A stretch of DNA of 47,504 nt from Fusobacteriota bacterium (lineage in GTDB: Bacteria; Fusobacteriota; Fusobacteriia; JAPLKR01). How positions within the stretch are numbered: position 1 is the stretch's first letter; each line of letters opens with the position of its first letter. The stretch spans positions 1-47,504 of the forward strand of contig JAPLKR010000116.1 in NCBI GenBank assembly GCA_026387965.1, given 5' to 3'. The translations under genes were made by a program, and so were the position numbers. A model generated the notes under the pieces. That model made no database searches and was not told the DNA's origin. It saw only the letters and a program-made list of their open reading frames with translations. Below are positions 36,452 to 44,249 of the stretch, piece by piece.

Positions 36452-36505
36452 GTTCAGGTTTTAACAGATTTTTGTCAGGCTCAGAAAATGTTTTGATCTG
36501 TGTCG
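36452..36505 (+). repeat. LR repeat, copy 6 (partial, before rmlD)
   Basis: The core CAGATTTTTGTCAGGCTC at 36465-36482 and GATCTGTGTC after it match the right end of the LR repeat. It is 52 bases from the rmlD start, shorter than in other copies because the hairpin part is missing. Confidence 0.6.
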
Positions 36506-36516
36506 AAAGGAATAGA

Positions 36517-37368
36517 ATGAAGATATTAATTACAGGGGCGAATGGCCAGCTTGGAACAGATTTACAAAAAATATTAACGGCACAAAAGTATGAATTTGTT
36601 GCAACCGATAGTGCAGAGCTCAATATTCTAGATGAAGTTCGCGTACGAGAGTTTGTTAAAGGGAATTTGTTTACCCATATCATCAACTGTGCGGCATATA
36701 ATAATGTGGATAAGGCTGAAAGTGAAGTGGAATTATGCAGAATGCTGAACACAGAGGCACCAAAACTTTTAGCAAAAATATCTCGTGAGATAGGGGCAGT
36801 TTGTGTAACTTACTCGTCGGATTTTGTTTTTGATGGTAAGAAAAAGTCACCCTATTTTGAAGAGGACGTTGCTAATCCACTCTCTGCTTATGGTCATTCT
36901 AAACTGGAGGGAGAGCGTGCAGTCTTATCAGTGAATAAAAAATGTTTCGTGATTCGCACTTCTTGGGTATTTGGAATGGGAAACAACAATTTTAATAAGC
37001 AGGTGATAGGTTGGAGTCAGGGAAAATCAGAGCTTTCCATAGTGGAGGATCAAGTTTCGTCACCAACATACGCATATGATTTAGCCGATTTCACCTTGAA
37101 ACTATTAAACAGTAAAGAGTATGGCTTATACCATTTTTCAAATTCTGGAGAGTGTAGTAAAAGAGAGCAAGCTGAGTATGTGCTTAAAAAAATGGGGTGG
37201 CAAGGCGAGGTTAAAGGAGCGAAAACGTCAGATTTTAGTTTGCCTGCAAAACGTGCACACTATTCTAAACTGGATAGCAGTAAATTTGAAAGCGTGGTAG
37301 GTGAAAAAATCCCTACATGGCAAAACGGCATCGATCGCTTCCTTGAAGAGTACAAAAAATCAAATTAG
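36517..37368 (+). CDS. rmlD: dTDP-4-dehydrorhamnose reductase RmlD
   Basis: A 283-residue short-chain dehydrogenase that reduces dTDP-4-keto-rhamnose to dTDP-L-rhamnose. The NADPH-binding GANGQLG is at 7-13; INCAAYNNVDKAE, the Ser segment YSSDFVFDG and the catalytic YGHSK follow. ATG 36517 lies behind GAAAGGA; the upstream in-frame ATG at 36472 falls inside the LR core and is rejected. Confidence 0.94.
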   Translation: MKILITGANGQLGTDLQKILTAQKYEFVATDSAELNILDEVRVREFVKGNLFTHIINCAAYNNVDKAESEVELCRMLNTEAPKLLAKISREIGAVCVTYSSDFVFDGKKKSPYFEEDVANPLSAYGHSKLEGERAVLSVNKKCFVIRTSWVFGMGNNNFNKQVIGWSQGKSELSIVEDQVSSPTYAYDLADFTLKLLNSKEYGLYHFSNSGECSKREQAEYVLKKMGWQGEVKGAKTSDFSLPAKRAHYSKLDSSKFESVVGEKIPTWQNGIDRFLEEYKKSN

Positions 37369-37472
37369 TTAGCCACTAACGAACATGGTAAAGAGATATT
37401 TTCAGGACAATATTGAGTAGTATGAGTATAATTTTGGCGTATATAGGAGATGATTTATGGTATAACCATGTC

Positions 37473-37609
37473 TATTGCAAATCATAAAAATACTGGATAT
37501 TTTTTGTATGGCATCTTGAGCCAAGTCGGGAGATCTATCTTTTAAATGAGTAGATGTCTCCGCCTTGGTCGACATGATATGACTCAAGATTTGTTTTAAA
37601 AATGCTATA
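37473..37609 (+). mobile_element. MITE-like element, copy 3, inside an LR leader
   Basis: The element spans TA-TTGCAAATC to AAATGCTA-TA. Removing it with one TA joins GGTATAACCATGTC-TA-CGTAGTGG, which matches the uninterrupted LR leader at 31672-31700. The insertion therefore split the rmlB leader. Its interior matches the reverse copy at 8492-8629 over nearly the whole length. Confidence 0.8.
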
Positions 37610-37652
37610 CGTAGTGGTCGTGGCAAATTTAATTATTCATTGGAGGAATGAA

Positions 37653-38849
37653 ATGAGATATTTAGTAACAGGTGCAGCTGGGTTTATCGGTGCAAATTAT
37701 CTGAAATATATTTTAAAAATGCATTCTAATTGTGAGGTGATAGTTCTTGATAAGCTAACCTATGCAGGGAATTTACTGACCATTCAAGAGGAATTGAAAG
37801 ATTCAAGAGTAAAATTTATTAAAGGTGATATTCAAAATAAAGAGTTGGTAGAGAATATTTTCATGCGACATGATATTGACTATGTGGTGAATTTTGCTGC
37901 AGAATCGCACGTGGATCGAAGTATTGAAAATCCTCAAATATTTTTGGAAACGAACATTTTAGGAACACAAAATTTACTGGATATGGCGAAAAAATTCTGG
38001 TCAATTGGAAAAGATGAAAAGGGATATCCGATTTTCAAGCAGGGTAAGAAATATTTGCAAGTTTCAACCGATGAAGTCTACGGAAGTCTAGAAAAAGACT
38101 GGGCAGTTGCTCAAGAGTTGATACTTAACGAGAGTGTCAGAAAAGTGATTAGTGGAAGAAAAACTCTGCCTACAGGGTATGGAGAGAGCTTTTTTACAGA
38201 AAACACCCCACTTTCACCAAGAAGCCCCTACTCTGCATCGAAAACGGCCGCCGATATGTTGGTAAAGGCGTACGAAGATACTTACCATATGCCAATCAGC
38301 ATTACCCGTTGTTCGAATAATTATGGGCCGTATCATTTTCCAGAAAAATTGATCCCACTTATGATTAAAAATGTGTTGGAAGGGAAAAAGCTTCCAGTGT
38401 ATGGAAAAGGAGATAATGTAAGAGATTGGCTCTATGTAAAGGACCATTGCAAAGGGATTGACTTAGTGCTTCACAAAGGCAGACTAGGGGAGGTCTATAA
38501 TATCGGAGGATTTAACGAAGAGCAAAATATTGAAATTGTAAAGCTTGTCATCTCAACCATTGCACGTATTATGAGAGACGAGCCACGCCATCAAAAAGTG
38601 TTAAAAACCGAGCTCTCCAATATTTCGGAGGGGCTTATCACATACGTTCAAGATAGATTAGGCCACGATGCGCGTTATGCCATTGATCCCACCAAAATTG
38701 TAACAGAGCTTGGTTGGTATCCTGAGACCCCATTTGTTGAGGGGATAGAGCAGACCATTCGATGGTATTTAGAAAATCAAGAGTGGGTAAATTCTGTGAC
38801 CAGTGGTGAGTATCAAAAATACTATGAGCAAATGTACCAAGGAAGCTAG
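37653..38849 (+). CDS. rmlB: dTDP-glucose 4,6-dehydratase RmlB
   Basis: A 398-residue extended SDR that turns dTDP-glucose into dTDP-4-keto-6-deoxyglucose. It has GAAGFIG (7-13), AAESHVDRSI, the catalytic triad segment STDEVYG (T139, D140, E141) and YSASK (Y193, K197). A stretch of about 30 extra residues between STDEVYG and the YSASK region (144-185) makes it longer than the usual 340-360. GGAGG before ATG 37653 sets the start. It should share a pathway with rmlC and rmlD upstream; the first enzyme, RmlA, is not in this window. Confidence 0.94.
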   Translation: MRYLVTGAAGFIGANYLKYILKMHSNCEVIVLDKLTYAGNLLTIQEELKDSRVKFIKGDIQNKELVENIFMRHDIDYVVNFAAESHVDRSIENPQIFLETNILGTQNLLDMAKKFWSIGKDEKGYPIFKQGKKYLQVSTDEVYGSLEKDWAVAQELILNESVRKVISGRKTLPTGYGESFFTENTPLSPRSPYSASKTAADMLVKAYEDTYHMPISITRCSNNYGPYHFPEKLIPLMIKNVLEGKKLPVYGKGDNVRDWLYVKDHCKGIDLVLHKGRLGEVYNIGGFNEEQNIEIVKLVISTIARIMRDEPRHQKVLKTELSNISEGLITYVQDRLGHDARYAIDPTKIVTELGWYPETPFVEGIEQTIRWYLENQEWVNSVTSGEYQKYYEQMYQGS

Positions 38850-38944
38850 TTGAAAATAATATTAATGTTAAAAAAAATTGTGAGCATGATAAAAATCTGT
38901 AAGAGTTTGCTGAAAAAATAAAAAAAAGTACTTAATATTTTGCC

Positions 38945-38980
38945 GTGAGATGTTTAACCGATTTTAGTCAGGCTCGAAAA
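38945..38980 (+). repeat. LR core, copy 8 (short)
   Basis: CGATTTTAGTCAGGCTCGAAAA at 38959-38980, with only the core preserved. An inverted trace (GAGCATGATAAAAATCTG) lies at 38882-38899. A terminator hairpin and a new promoter separate it from the next gene. Confidence 0.65.
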
Positions 38981-38987
38981 TAATCAT

Positions 38988-39018
38988 AAAATCTCTCGCT
39001 TACATGAGAGATTTTTTT
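38988..39018 (+). terminator. Terminator between rmlB and the GT9 gene
   Basis: A perfect 10-bp stem AAAATCTCTC / GAGAGATTTT with an 8-nt loop, followed by T. With A on the left and T on the right it could act in both directions. Confidence 0.85.
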
Positions 39019-39038
39019 ATCGTAAAATACAAGTTTTG

Positions 39039-39047
39039 TGGTATAAT
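39039..39047 (+). promoter_or_regulatory. Extended -10 promoter of the GT9 gene
   Basis: TGGTATAAT is a perfect -10 box with the TG extension, 31 bases before the start codon. A recognisable -35 box is absent, as is common for extended -10 promoters. Confidence 0.6.
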
Positions 39048-39078
39048 AGAATTAAATATTACCATACTGGAGTAACAG

Positions 39079-40167
39079 ATGAAAGTATTAATAATACAGT
39101 TGAAAAGGATTGGGGATGTGCTGCTATCTACGCCGCTTGCCAATTCGATAAAAGAGAATTTTCCAGACTCCGAAATTGATTTTATCACTTCACCTGGAGA
39201 AACTGGGGTTGTTGAGGGAAATCCTAATATTTCAGAGATTATTGTGCTGACGAGTGAAGAACGAAAAAGCAAATTTAAATTTTTGAAAAAGATGCTGTAT
39301 ATCAGAAAGAAGAAGTATGATGTTGTCTTTAATGTGAATGGAAAATTAGAGGGAATGCTCATCACTTTTTTTTCTAGAGCCAAAAAGCGCGTTGGATGGG
39401 ATAAAAAAGGGTGGAAAATTGTGAATACCCTCTCAGTGGACAGCGAAAAATTTAGAAAAAAAACGGGAACGGCGGCCCAAACCATTGAGGACCGTTTAGC
39501 GATGTTGACAGCTACTTTTGGGGATATTAAGTTAGATAGTGAATTTCATATATGGCTCACCGATAAGGAGCTGGCAGATACCAAAGCACTCATGGAGAAA
39601 AGTGGCGTGGATTTTACCAAACCCATCGTTCCCCTAGGCATCACCAGTCGTCGTTGGTACCGTGTGTGGGAGTTTGAGAAGTTTGTGGCGATGTCACACT
39701 ATTTAATTGAAAAGTATGACGCTCAAATTATTCCCTTTTATGCTCCAAATGAAAAGGCATATATAGATGGCTATATTGAGGCGATGAAAAGTGAAAGCGT
39801 AAAGCGTGTTGAGACGAAAAATGTTCGAGAACTTGCCGCCATGATGCAACTATCAACTATTTATTTCGGAAATGAAAATGGCCCTCGTCATGTCGCTCAA
39901 GCGGTAGGCACACCAAGCTATGTGGTATTTAGAGATAATATATCCACACATTGGTTTTTACCAACAGACCATCCAATGCATAGAATTGTGACATATCAAA
40001 CGGCTTATAAACTAACAGATGAAGAGTTTCATGCTCTATTTACCCTCACTAAAGAGGAACTTTTTGCCAAATATGAGATATCGCTCGAATTTGTAAAGTC
40101 CGATTTTGACGAAATGGTTAAGGCGTTAGGAATATTAGAAAATAGGGAAGATAGGGGGGGAAATTGA
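39079..40167 (+). CDS. GT9 heptosyltransferase family protein (6)
   Basis: A 362-residue ADP-heptose:LPS heptosyltransferase-like protein with LIIQLKRIGDVLLSTPLANSI at the start and GNENGPRHVAQAVGTPSYVVF in the donor domain. It is closer to classic heptosyltransferases than the three divergent copies at 12645-17205, although its final loop has N-G-P-R-H in place of D-T-G-x-x-H. Its last bases overlap the TTG start of the MntA gene (TTGA), behind a run of seven G. Confidence 0.86.
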   Translation: MKVLIIQLKRIGDVLLSTPLANSIKENFPDSEIDFITSPGETGVVEGNPNISEIIVLTSEERKSKFKFLKKMLYIRKKKYDVVFNVNGKLEGMLITFFSRAKKRVGWDKKGWKIVNTLSVDSEKFRKKTGTAAQTIEDRLAMLTATFGDIKLDSEFHIWLTDKELADTKALMEKSGVDFTKPIVPLGITSRRWYRVWEFEKFVAMSHYLIEKYDAQIIPFYAPNEKAYIDGYIEAMKSESVKRVETKNVRELAAMMQLSTIYFGNENGPRHVAQAVGTPSYVVFRDNISTHWFLPTDHPMHRIVTYQTAYKLTDEEFHALFTLTKEELFAKYEISLEFVKSDFDEMVKALGILENREDRGGN

Positions 40168-40535
40168 ACAGTTCAATGATTGTTGAGAGGTTAAAAGAGT
40201 TTTCACCGGAAGTTATTTATATATTTGGATCAGTTGCTAAAGGAGAAGAGCGAAAAGGTAGCGATATTGATATCGCCTTCTATTCAAATTGTGAACAAAC
40301 AGCGTTGGGGATTTATACCGCGGCTCAAGAGTTGGCAATAAAATTAAATAGAGATGTGGATTTAGTGGATCTGAGGCGTGTTGGATCAGTGCTTCAAAAG
40401 GAAATTGTTGAACATGGAAAGGTTATTTTTGAAAAGTCAGCCAGTTTTCGCAGTGAAATGGAATTGAAAATCATTAAAAATTATGTTAAATTTTGTGAAG
40501 AGCGAAAATCCTTAATAGAAAATTTTGAGGTGTAA
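40164..40535 (+). CDS. mntA: MntA-type nucleotidyltransferase antitoxin
   Basis: A 123-residue protein with IFGSVAKGEERKGSDIDIAF (20-39): Gly-Ser and the catalytic Asp34 and Asp36. NRDVDLVDLR provides the third Asp. MntA adds AMP to the Tyr of its HepT partner. The C terminus is longer than in the first MNT protein. Translation probably starts at TTG 40164, 4-6 nt behind a G run; ATG 40176 is possible. The GT9 stop overlaps the start. Confidence 0.88.
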   Translation: MNSSMIVERLKEFSPEVIYIFGSVAKGEERKGSDIDIAFYSNCEQTALGIYTAAQELAIKLNRDVDLVDLRRVGSVLQKEIVEHGKVIFEKSASFRSEMELKIIKNYVKFCEERKSLIENFEV

Positions 40536-40536
40536 A

Positions 40537-40941
40537 ATGAGAGATGATATTATCATCAATAAGATAGAGATTATCAAAAGAAGCATTCAAAGAGTGGAAG
40601 AGGAGTATCAAAACACCCCTCAAAACCTTGAAAATTTTACGAAACAAGATGCGATTATTCTAAATGTACAAAGGGTGTGTGAAGCCTGTATTGCTATGGC
40701 TTTTCACTGTATAAAGGTGAATAAATGGGAGTTGCCTCAGGAGAGTCGTGAGGGTTTTAAAATTTTAGAAATTCACGGGGCGATTACCTCTGAGCTCTCA
40801 CTGTCACTACAAAAAATGGTGGAATTTAGAAATATTGCTGTTCATAATTATCAAAAATTAGACCGAAGTATTATTCAATACGTGATAGAGTGCACACTTT
40901 ACGACGCCTTGAAATTTTCCTATGTACTTCTTGAGAGATAA
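40537..40941 (+). CDS. hepT: HepT-type HEPN toxin (DUF86)
   Basis: A 134-residue helical DUF86 protein. RNIAVHNY at 98-105 is a perfect RX4HXY motif (Arg98, His103, Tyr105), the RNase active site of HepT toxins and the AMP acceptor. It follows the mntA gene by 1 base, with GAGG before ATG 40537. In sequence it is clearly different from the HepT-like protein at 21887-22285, so the two systems were acquired separately. Confidence 0.9.
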   Translation: MRDDIIINKIEIIKRSIQRVEEEYQNTPQNLENFTKQDAIILNVQRVCEACIAMAFHCIKVNKWELPQESREGFKILEIHGAITSELSLSLQKMVEFRNIAVHNYQKLDRSIIQYVIECTLYDALKFSYVLLER

Positions 40942-41074
40942 CAAGTTCGGGTTTTATTTGTTCTGGTAATTGTTAAAGAGCGTTTATTTAAATTCACTGT
41001 TCACCTTCGTTTCTAAAAAAAGGAAATAAGGAGATCCAGTTATTTACAATCAAAATATTTTAAAGATATTAAAG

Positions 41075-41120
41075 TAGGTTCTTATCCAGATTTTAGTCAG
41101 GCTTAAAAAGGGTATATAAG
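41075..41120 (+). repeat. LR core, copy 9 (before the 41167 gene)
   Basis: CAGATTTTAGTCAGGCTTAAAAAG at 41087-41110, with the core 80 bases before the start codon. The hairpin part of the leader is not recognisable. Confidence 0.65.
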
Positions 41121-41166
41121 GCGTTTTTAAGTAATTTAAAGCGATAAATTAGGGGAGAGAAAAATT

Positions 41167-41790
41167 ATGATTATTTACATCGATAATGTACTGCTGCAAA
41201 CAAAACTGCATAAAGTGGATACCTTAGAGAAAATTATTAAAAGCATAGAGAAACTCGTCATGAATAATGGGCGCGTAGTCACTGAAATATTAGTAGATGG
41301 AAAAAAGATACTGTTTGACTACGATGCGAAAGCACACAATATCCGAGAGCAGATTAGGTATCTAGAGTTTTATACTTCGGCACCAGAAGTGGTCCTGTTG
41401 GAAAATATTCAACATCTCAATGAACATCTAGATCAAGGTAAAGCCTCTTTTGAGCGCGCTTTATATTTTTTTAAAGAAGGCCTGCCCAAACGTGCATTTA
41501 AAATTATCTTGGCTGAACTGGATCGAATTGAGATGATAGTAGATACACTTGAAGCGGTATCAGCACTTTCGAAAACCATTCAAAAGTCGCCAGATTTTCA
41601 CCATATGGTTCATGAATTCAATCAAGCGATTGAAAGACTTCTCTATTTTTTACAATTAGAAGAAATGGAAAATTTAGTATATACCATACAAGTTGATTTA
41701 CTCAGTGTGGCAACGCTCATTTACGAGCAAATTGATTGTATGTATTATTCGGTACTAGATGATTTTCTTGATGAAAAGAGAGGTCAATAA
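41167..41790 (+). CDS. Unknown helical protein coupled to the GH13-like gene
   Basis: I do not recognise this 207-residue protein. It starts with a short beta segment (IIYIDNVLLQ, and ILVDGKKILFDYDA near 43-56), then is almost entirely helical, with acidic and leucine-rich helices (KRAFKIILAELDRIEMIVDTLEAV). It has no signal peptide or membrane helix. AGGGGAGAG precedes the start. Its stop overlaps the next start by one base (TAATG), so the two products are made together although one is cytoplasmic and the other exported. Confidence 0.65.
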   Translation: MIIYIDNVLLQTKLHKVDTLEKIIKSIEKLVMNNGRVVTEILVDGKKILFDYDAKAHNIREQIRYLEFYTSAPEVVLLENIQHLNEHLDQGKASFERALYFFKEGLPKRAFKIILAELDRIEMIVDTLEAVSALSKTIQKSPDFHHMVHEFNQAIERLLYFLQLEEMENLVYTIQVDLLSVATLIYEQIDCMYYSVLDDFLDEKRGQ

Positions 41791-44249
41791 TGATATCAAA
41801 AAGGGTGCTAATTGTGATGATTACCACCTTTATTTTATTTGAAGCAGGGTTTTCTCAAGACGTTCGGGCATCAAGGCTTCCAGTTGTAGGCGATGGCAAA
41901 ATTAGAGTGAAAGCGGTAGTGCATAGCGAAAATACGCCGAGTTATTGCATAGAACTCTCACATAATACGTACAGAGTTACGATAGTTGTGGCAAAAAATG
42001 ATATTGGCCGTGCAAGTGTGGTTGTAAATGGAAAAGAGGTTGCTCTAAAAATGATCCAGGGAAGTAGTCGTGATTATTATTATGGCGATATTACGGTCGC
42101 TTCTTCTAGTTTTAACTATTATTTTAAGCTATATGAGCGGGGAATAATTCTTTATGTAGGTAAAACGCTTTCAAGTAGCCCAGATATAGAGCCTTTCTCA
42201 AACTCTCAAGATATTTCATCACTGAATAAAAATACATGGGCAAAAAATAGAATTTTTTACTATATTTTACTGGATAGATTTAGAAATGGAAACACTCAAA
42301 ATGATGGTGAAGTTGAAAGCTGGACGGGTAACTACTCGCTTCAAGGAAAGAACTCAAGATATGGCGGTGACTTAATTGGAGTTTATGAAAAAAGCCATTA
42401 TTTAAAGGAGTTAGGGATAGATGCAGTGGAAATCTCTTCTCCATTTTATCAAGAGGGGTCGATAAGTGGAAATACCTTGGATTTTCGGCATATTTCGCCA
42501 GAATATGGTGTGAGTAGCGAAAGTGGGGACGCTCTAACATTTGATTATAAAATCTTAGTAAAATCAGAAAGAGTGAAAAAAGGGATTAACCCAAATAGTT
42601 TAAAAGATGAGTTTAATACAGTGAATACCTACACAACAGGTAGTTCAACAATTTTTTTCCCCAAAGTAAGTAATCTTTTAAGGGGGAAAAGTTCAAGTGA
42701 GTCACTGAATTTACTTATTAGCAGTAGTGCAGTCAACGGGTATGGCGAAAGCTTAAGTCCGTCTTCATGGGGAGATACAAATTCCGACAGACTCTTTTTT
42801 GCAACACTAAAAAAATTACACGAAGAGGGCATTAGTGTCATTTTGAATCTAAACCTTTCTTCTGTTTCAAACCAATTCTTTGCGTATCAAGAAGCGCTTA
42901 AAGAGGGGCCTCAAAGTCCGTATGCGAAATGGTTTTATTTTACTGATTGGAAAAAATGTACTGCTTATAGTGAAAAAAATGAAGATATTTGGAATCCCTA
43001 TATCCAATATTTTGGAAACTCTTCAGTAGGTGTGAAATATAGTAAGGGGGCAAAGTACCGTCGAAGGTGGATAGCACAAAGCGAGGGTAAAAATGCTCAA
43101 GAAGTTCATGAAATAGACGCATGGAACTTAGAAAATGTAGAGTCTCAAAAAGGCGAATTAAGTGACGCTACCGTGAGATTAAATACGTCAAGTAGTGAGG
43201 TAGCAGAGTATTTAATCAATGCCTGTTTAAAATGGGCTAAAGGAAGTGGTACTACTTATCAAGTGGATGGGTTTTCTCTAGATTTCCCCTCTCAATTAAA
43301 TTCTGAATTTCTGAAAAATTTTATTTCTCAAATGTTAGCGGTCCAGCCAGATATGTATTTTGTAGCAGGAATTGATCGAACGCCTAATAAAATAAGCGTG
43401 ATGTACCATCGAGACTTTGATATTCCAGATATGCTCAATGAATATGTCAACGAAAATACCCTCTCATCTACAGATCTCGCACATCAAATGGAAATAAAAA
43501 ATATTATGGAGTCGGCGAGTCGAAAAGAGAGCGATCTATACCCAATAGATTCTATCTATACTGCACGGAGTTTTAGCATGACCATTAACCCAGAAATAGG
43601 ATTTGGAGAGAGTGTCGAAGAATTCATGAAAATATCGCCCACAGAACTTAGTCCAATAGATAGTTTAGCACGCTACAAATTATACCTTGCTCTCTCGATA
43701 CTTCATAGTGGTAACAGTGAACTACTATATGGTTCAGAATGGGGTGAGTTTGGTGGAATGGACAATGGAAGCATTAAGCCAATGCTTTGGAATGATATAG
43801 AGGGAAGAGAAGTGGAAACGGACAATCTCTCTAAATACTCAAGTCAAAGTGTGGGGGGGAATAAGAATGCACTGCAATTTCCAGGAGATGTGGAAGTGGA
43901 TTTAGTCAATCAAACAATTGGTTATACCCCACAAAGCAGCAGTGAAATTTACGTATTTATTAAAAAAATATTGGCCATTCACCATAAATATGAGGCGCTC
44001 TTTTCTGAGGGAAGTGTAAAGTATATATCGCTTGGAGACCCAAATATTTACATCTATCAAATTAAAAGTAAAAAAGCAACACTTCTTATTGTAGGCAATA
44101 GAGGTAGCGCAAAACCCATCGCTCTAGAACTGGAAAAAAATGGTCTATATAAATCTGAACTTAATTTGAAAAGTTATGAAATTAAAGAGGGGAAACTCAA
44201 TTTAGAACTTGCGAAAAATGGAATAGATGTACTCTATAAGGTATATTAA
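41790..44249 (+). CDS. Secreted GH13 amylase-like protein without catalytic residues
   Basis: A signal peptide (1-24) precedes 819 residues with the alpha-amylase layout. There is a beta domain (about 30-140), a barrel starting FYYILLDRFRNGN with YGGDLIGVYEKSHYLKELGIDAVEISSPF (about 190-220), and a beta C-terminal domain from about 745. The four GH13 motifs are altered. Region I reads VILNLNLSSVSN (350-361) without D or NH. Region II, GFSLDFPSQ (near 493), keeps one Asp but lost the Arg. Region III, FVAGIDRT (near 522), has no Glu acid. Region IV has no HD. It is therefore probably a binding or scaffold protein, not a hydrolase. Confidence 0.75.
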   Translation: MISKRVLIVMITTFILFEAGFSQDVRASRLPVVGDGKIRVKAVVHSENTPSYCIELSHNTYRVTIVVAKNDIGRASVVVNGKEVALKMIQGSSRDYYYGDITVASSSFNYYFKLYERGIILYVGKTLSSSPDIEPFSNSQDISSLNKNTWAKNRIFYYILLDRFRNGNTQNDGEVESWTGNYSLQGKNSRYGGDLIGVYEKSHYLKELGIDAVEISSPFYQEGSISGNTLDFRHISPEYGVSSESGDALTFDYKILVKSERVKKGINPNSLKDEFNTVNTYTTGSSTIFFPKVSNLLRGKSSSESLNLLISSSAVNGYGESLSPSSWGDTNSDRLFFATLKKLHEEGISVILNLNLSSVSNQFFAYQEALKEGPQSPYAKWFYFTDWKKCTAYSEKNEDIWNPYIQYFGNSSVGVKYSKGAKYRRRWIAQSEGKNAQEVHEIDAWNLENVESQKGELSDATVRLNTSSSEVAEYLINACLKWAKGSGTTYQVDGFSLDFPSQLNSEFLKNFISQMLAVQPDMYFVAGIDRTPNKISVMYHRDFDIPDMLNEYVNENTLSSTDLAHQMEIKNIMESASRKESDLYPIDSIYTARSFSMTINPEIGFGESVEEFMKISPTELSPIDSLARYKLYLALSILHSGNSELLYGSEWGEFGGMDNGSIKPMLWNDIEGREVETDNLSKYSSQSVGGNKNALQFPGDVEVDLVNQTIGYTPQSSSEIYVFIKKILAIHHKYEALFSEGSVKYISLGDPNIYIYQIKSKKATLLIVGNRGSAKPIALELEKNGLYKSELNLKSYEIKEGKLNLELAKNGIDVLYKVY

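Noticed and set aside
39000-39485. 161-residue - strand frame
   Set aside because: Mirror of the GT9 gene; it would also cross the terminator and promoter.
21700-41120. CRISPR array
   Set aside because: The repeats are long, divergent, unevenly spaced and lie between genes; there are no regular spacers and no cas genes.
21700-41120. JUMPStart/ops elements
   Set aside because: No GGCGGTAG-type core is found in the LR copies.
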